Origin: Arcobacter caeni
Lineage (GTDB): Bacteria; Campylobacterota; Campylobacteria; Campylobacterales; Arcobacteraceae
Direction of reading: 5' to 3'
Length of the DNA stretch: 64,000 nucleotides
NCBI RefSeq assembly: GCF_003063245.1
Contig: NZ_MUXE01000005.1
Location: 84,888-148,887, forward strand
A program made the translations under genes and the position numbers. The notes under the pieces are model-generated. The model did no database searches. It was not told the origin of the DNA and worked only from the letters and a program-made list of their open reading frames with translations. Positions 62,519 through 64,000 of this stretch are shown one piece after another (positions within the stretch are counted from its first letter, which is position 1; each line of letters opens with the position of its first letter).

Positions 62519-63673
62519 ATGAATAATATACCAAAACTCACTCTTTTAACCCTACTTTTACTTGCAATGACTACAAGTATGTCAAATGTTGCTATTGTTA
62601 CTATGTTGCCCCATTTAAAAGATTATTTTAAAGATATATCTAATATTGAATTTTACTCAAGATTGATGTTAACACTTCCTTCTTTGGTGATTGCACTTCT
62701 TGCACCTATTTTGGGGCATTTTATATTTAAATTTGGTAAGAAAAAATCAGTAGTTATTGCACTTTTTTTCTTCTCATTATTTGGTAGTGCTGGTTTATAT
62801 CTTGATAGTATTGAGAGTTTATTAATTTCAAGGGCATTTTTTGGAATATCTGTTGCTACTTTGATGATTGTTTCAACTTCATTAGTTGGAGATTATTTCA
62901 AAGAACAAGATAGACATAAATTTATGGGTTATCAAAGTGCCTTTATGGCTTTTGGTGGTGTGTTTTTTGTGATGGGTGGAGGTTTTTTATCAGATATTAG
63001 CTGGAGATTTCCTTTTGCTATTTACCTTATGGGATTGGTTTTACTGCCACTAGCTTTTTATAATCTAAAAGAAGTAAAATTTGACGATGACAAGATAGAA
63101 CAAACAGTACATATTAACTCAAATATCTTAATTGTGTATTTCCTTGGTTTCTTTTTTATGTTGATATTTTATATTTTACCAACTCAAATTCCATTTTTGA
63201 TAATTGAAAAATTCAAAGCAAGTGGTTCATTAGCTGGAATTATTATTGCAACTGCATTTTTTTGTAATGCATTGGGAGCGATTGCTTTTTCAAAATTAAA
63301 AACTAAATTTAATTATGTAACAATTTATTTTATTGGTATTTTTTTAATGGCAATTGGTTTTTCATTTGTTGGATTGATAAATAATGTCCACTATTTTTTC
63401 ATTACAAGTCCAATTTTAGGATTTGCAGGTGGAATTATGATGACAAATGTTACAGCTTGGATGTTAAGTAAAACAAGTGTGAAAAAAAGAGTAAAAAGCT
63501 CGGGATATTACACATCAGCAATATTTCTAGGACAATTTTTATCACCCGTTGTATTTCATCCAATTATTGAGAAATTAAGTGATATTCAGGATTTCTTTTT
63601 AGTTATTGGAATTTTTTTGTTTTTGATTATATTTATTTTTGTTGTTAAATCTTTATTTTTAAAAATGAAATAA
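62519..63673 (+). CDS. MFS transporter, Bcr/CflA-like drug efflux type
   Basis: A 384-residue major facilitator protein with 12 predicted membrane segments. The loop after segment 2 has GKKKSVVIALFFF, and motif C-like glycine-rich sequences follow (FGGVFFVMGGGFLSDISWR, in part, typical of the drug/H+ antiporter-1 group). Substrate unknown. It stands alone between the transposase-like gene and the DUF1016 remnant. Confidence 0.88.
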   Translation: MNNIPKLTLLTLLLLAMTTSMSNVAIVTMLPHLKDYFKDISNIEFYSRLMLTLPSLVIALLAPILGHFIFKFGKKKSVVIALFFFSLFGSAGLYLDSIESLLISRAFFGISVATLMIVSTSLVGDYFKEQDRHKFMGYQSAFMAFGGVFFVMGGGFLSDISWRFPFAIYLMGLVLLPLAFYNLKEVKFDDDKIEQTVHINSNILIVYFLGFFFMLIFYILPTQIPFLIIEKFKASGSLAGIIIATAFFCNALGAIAFSKLKTKFNYVTIYFIGIFLMAIGFSFVGLINNVHYFFITSPILGFAGGIMMTNVTAWMLSKTSVKKRVKSSGYYTSAIFLGQFLSPVVFHPIIEKLSDIQDFFLVIGIFLFLIIFIFVVKSLFLKMK

Positions 63674-63689
63674 AGATTTAACTAAGCCT

Positions 63690-63880
63690 TTTTATATCAT
63701 TTTCAAGTTCAAGAAGTTCTATTTGTTCTTCATTTTTATCACTACAAAGGATTACTCCTAAAGGTGAATTTTCATCTTCTTCTTTTTCATATTTTTCTAA
63801 ATATTTTAAATATAACTCCATTTGACCTTTATATTGGGCTTTAAATCTTCCTAGTTTCAAATCAAAAGCGATCTGGAGAG
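63690..63880 (-). pseudogene. Internal fragment of a DUF1016/YhcG nuclease gene
   Basis: About 60 codons match the C-terminal nuclease part of the DUF1016 family: FDLKLGRFKAQYKGQ, LYLKYLEKYEKEEDEN, LGVILCSDKNEEQIELLEL. The homology stops after ENDIK with an early stop near 63678, and begins at about IAFDLKLG; the N-terminal domain is gone. The upstream boundary coincides with the arrival of an IS3-type element. Confidence 0.75.
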
Positions 63881-63896
63881 GTAACATAAATTCATA

Positions 63897-63918
63897 CTCA
63901 GAATTAAAAGATTCTGAG
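63897..63918. repeat. Perfect inverted repeat near IS left end
   Basis: Arms CTCAGAAT and ATTCTGAG with a 6-base spacer, 28 bp before the transposase start. Hairpins of this kind in IS ends can limit read-through expression. Confidence 0.45.
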
Positions 63919-63945
63919 ATAAAATAAATGAATAAAGGTTGCAAA

Positions 63946-64000
63946 TGAGACAAAGTAAATATAGTCAAGAGTTTAAGGATTCAACAGTACAGTTGATTAT
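63946..64000 (+). mobile_element. IS3-family transposase OrfA, first codons (cut by window edge)
   Basis: ATG at 63946 opens a frame MRQSKYSQEFKDSTVQLI that runs off the window. This is the usual start of an IS3-family OrfA (Tnp_1 helix-turn-helix). The left end of the element should lie in about 63874-63895, just inside the truncated DUF1016 gene, but the terminal inverted repeat cannot be set without the right end. Confidence 0.72.

Overview
This is an AT-rich, tightly packed chromosomal segment of a Campylobacterota bacterium, most likely Arcobacter sensu lato (Aliarcobacter-like). The assignment rests on gene content and order. The run rodA / RluA-type pseudouridine synthase / FN3 lipoprotein / trmB / ftsE / ftsX / EnvC-like (34.3-41.4 kb) matches the mrdB-Cj1280c-flpA-trmB-ftsE-ftsX region of Campylobacter jejuni as I remember it. 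Other pointers are the long dapD, the HQWRQP-type sensor kinase, TGn-extended -10 promoters without clear -35 boxes, and frequent TTG starts. No rRNA, tRNA or CRISPR array was seen. No gene-free stretch exceeds about 300 bases.

Layout. 0-4.6 kb: a two-component system with a small exported DUF1104-like protein, then a degenerate response regulator coupled to an ABC exporter. 4.6-11.7 kb: cstA with its YbdD partner, an ArgD-type aminotransferase, a J-protein / ADP-ribosylglycohydrolase / PsiE / NagZ operon, and a DsbA-family protein. 11.7-18.3 kb: lactate permease, a solute-binding protein plus PAS sensor kinase operon, a membrane J-protein and a Panacea-like protein. 18.4-24.5 kb: guaB, gatA and the alpha-type ribosomal operon (rpmJ, rpsM, rpsK, rpsD, rpoA, rplQ) behind a structured leader. 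24.5-34.3 kb: HIT and DHH proteins, leuDB, rpoD, an AtpI-like protein, ppnP, hemL and a TonB-like protein. 34.3-41.9 kb: the envelope and division cluster. 42-50.5 kb: a DUF234 protein, an ABC-F ATPase, dapD, priA, a pseudopilin, two small candidate Zap proteins, a TerB-like protein and a diguanylate cyclase.

50.6-60.8 kb is a NiFe-hydrogenase maturation locus (hypB, hypC, hypD, hypE, hypX, hypA on the minus strand). It is split between hypD and hypE by an accessory island: a Bro-N protein, mcrC, mcrB, a DUF1016 nuclease and a MazG-like pyrophosphohydrolase. The mcrC-mcrB-DUF1016 part is bounded by an 18-bp direct repeat. One copy is the start of the MazG-like gene. The other copy forms a 13-codon mini-ORF whose stop overlaps the mcrC start, which reads as the footprint of a cassette inserted at a translation start.

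60.9-64 kb is accessory DNA: a winged-helix / nucleotidyltransferase pair behind a palindromic promoter (toxin-antitoxin-like), a shrunken IS1595-type transposase, an MFS transporter, a DUF1016 remnant and the first codons of an IS3-family transposase.

Points most worth a second look are the repeat-bounded Mcr cassette inside the hyp locus, two genes that appear to begin at non-AUG AUC/AUU codons just after the preceding stop, the structured alpha-operon leader, and a probably leaderless TonB-like gene behind back-to-back promoters.
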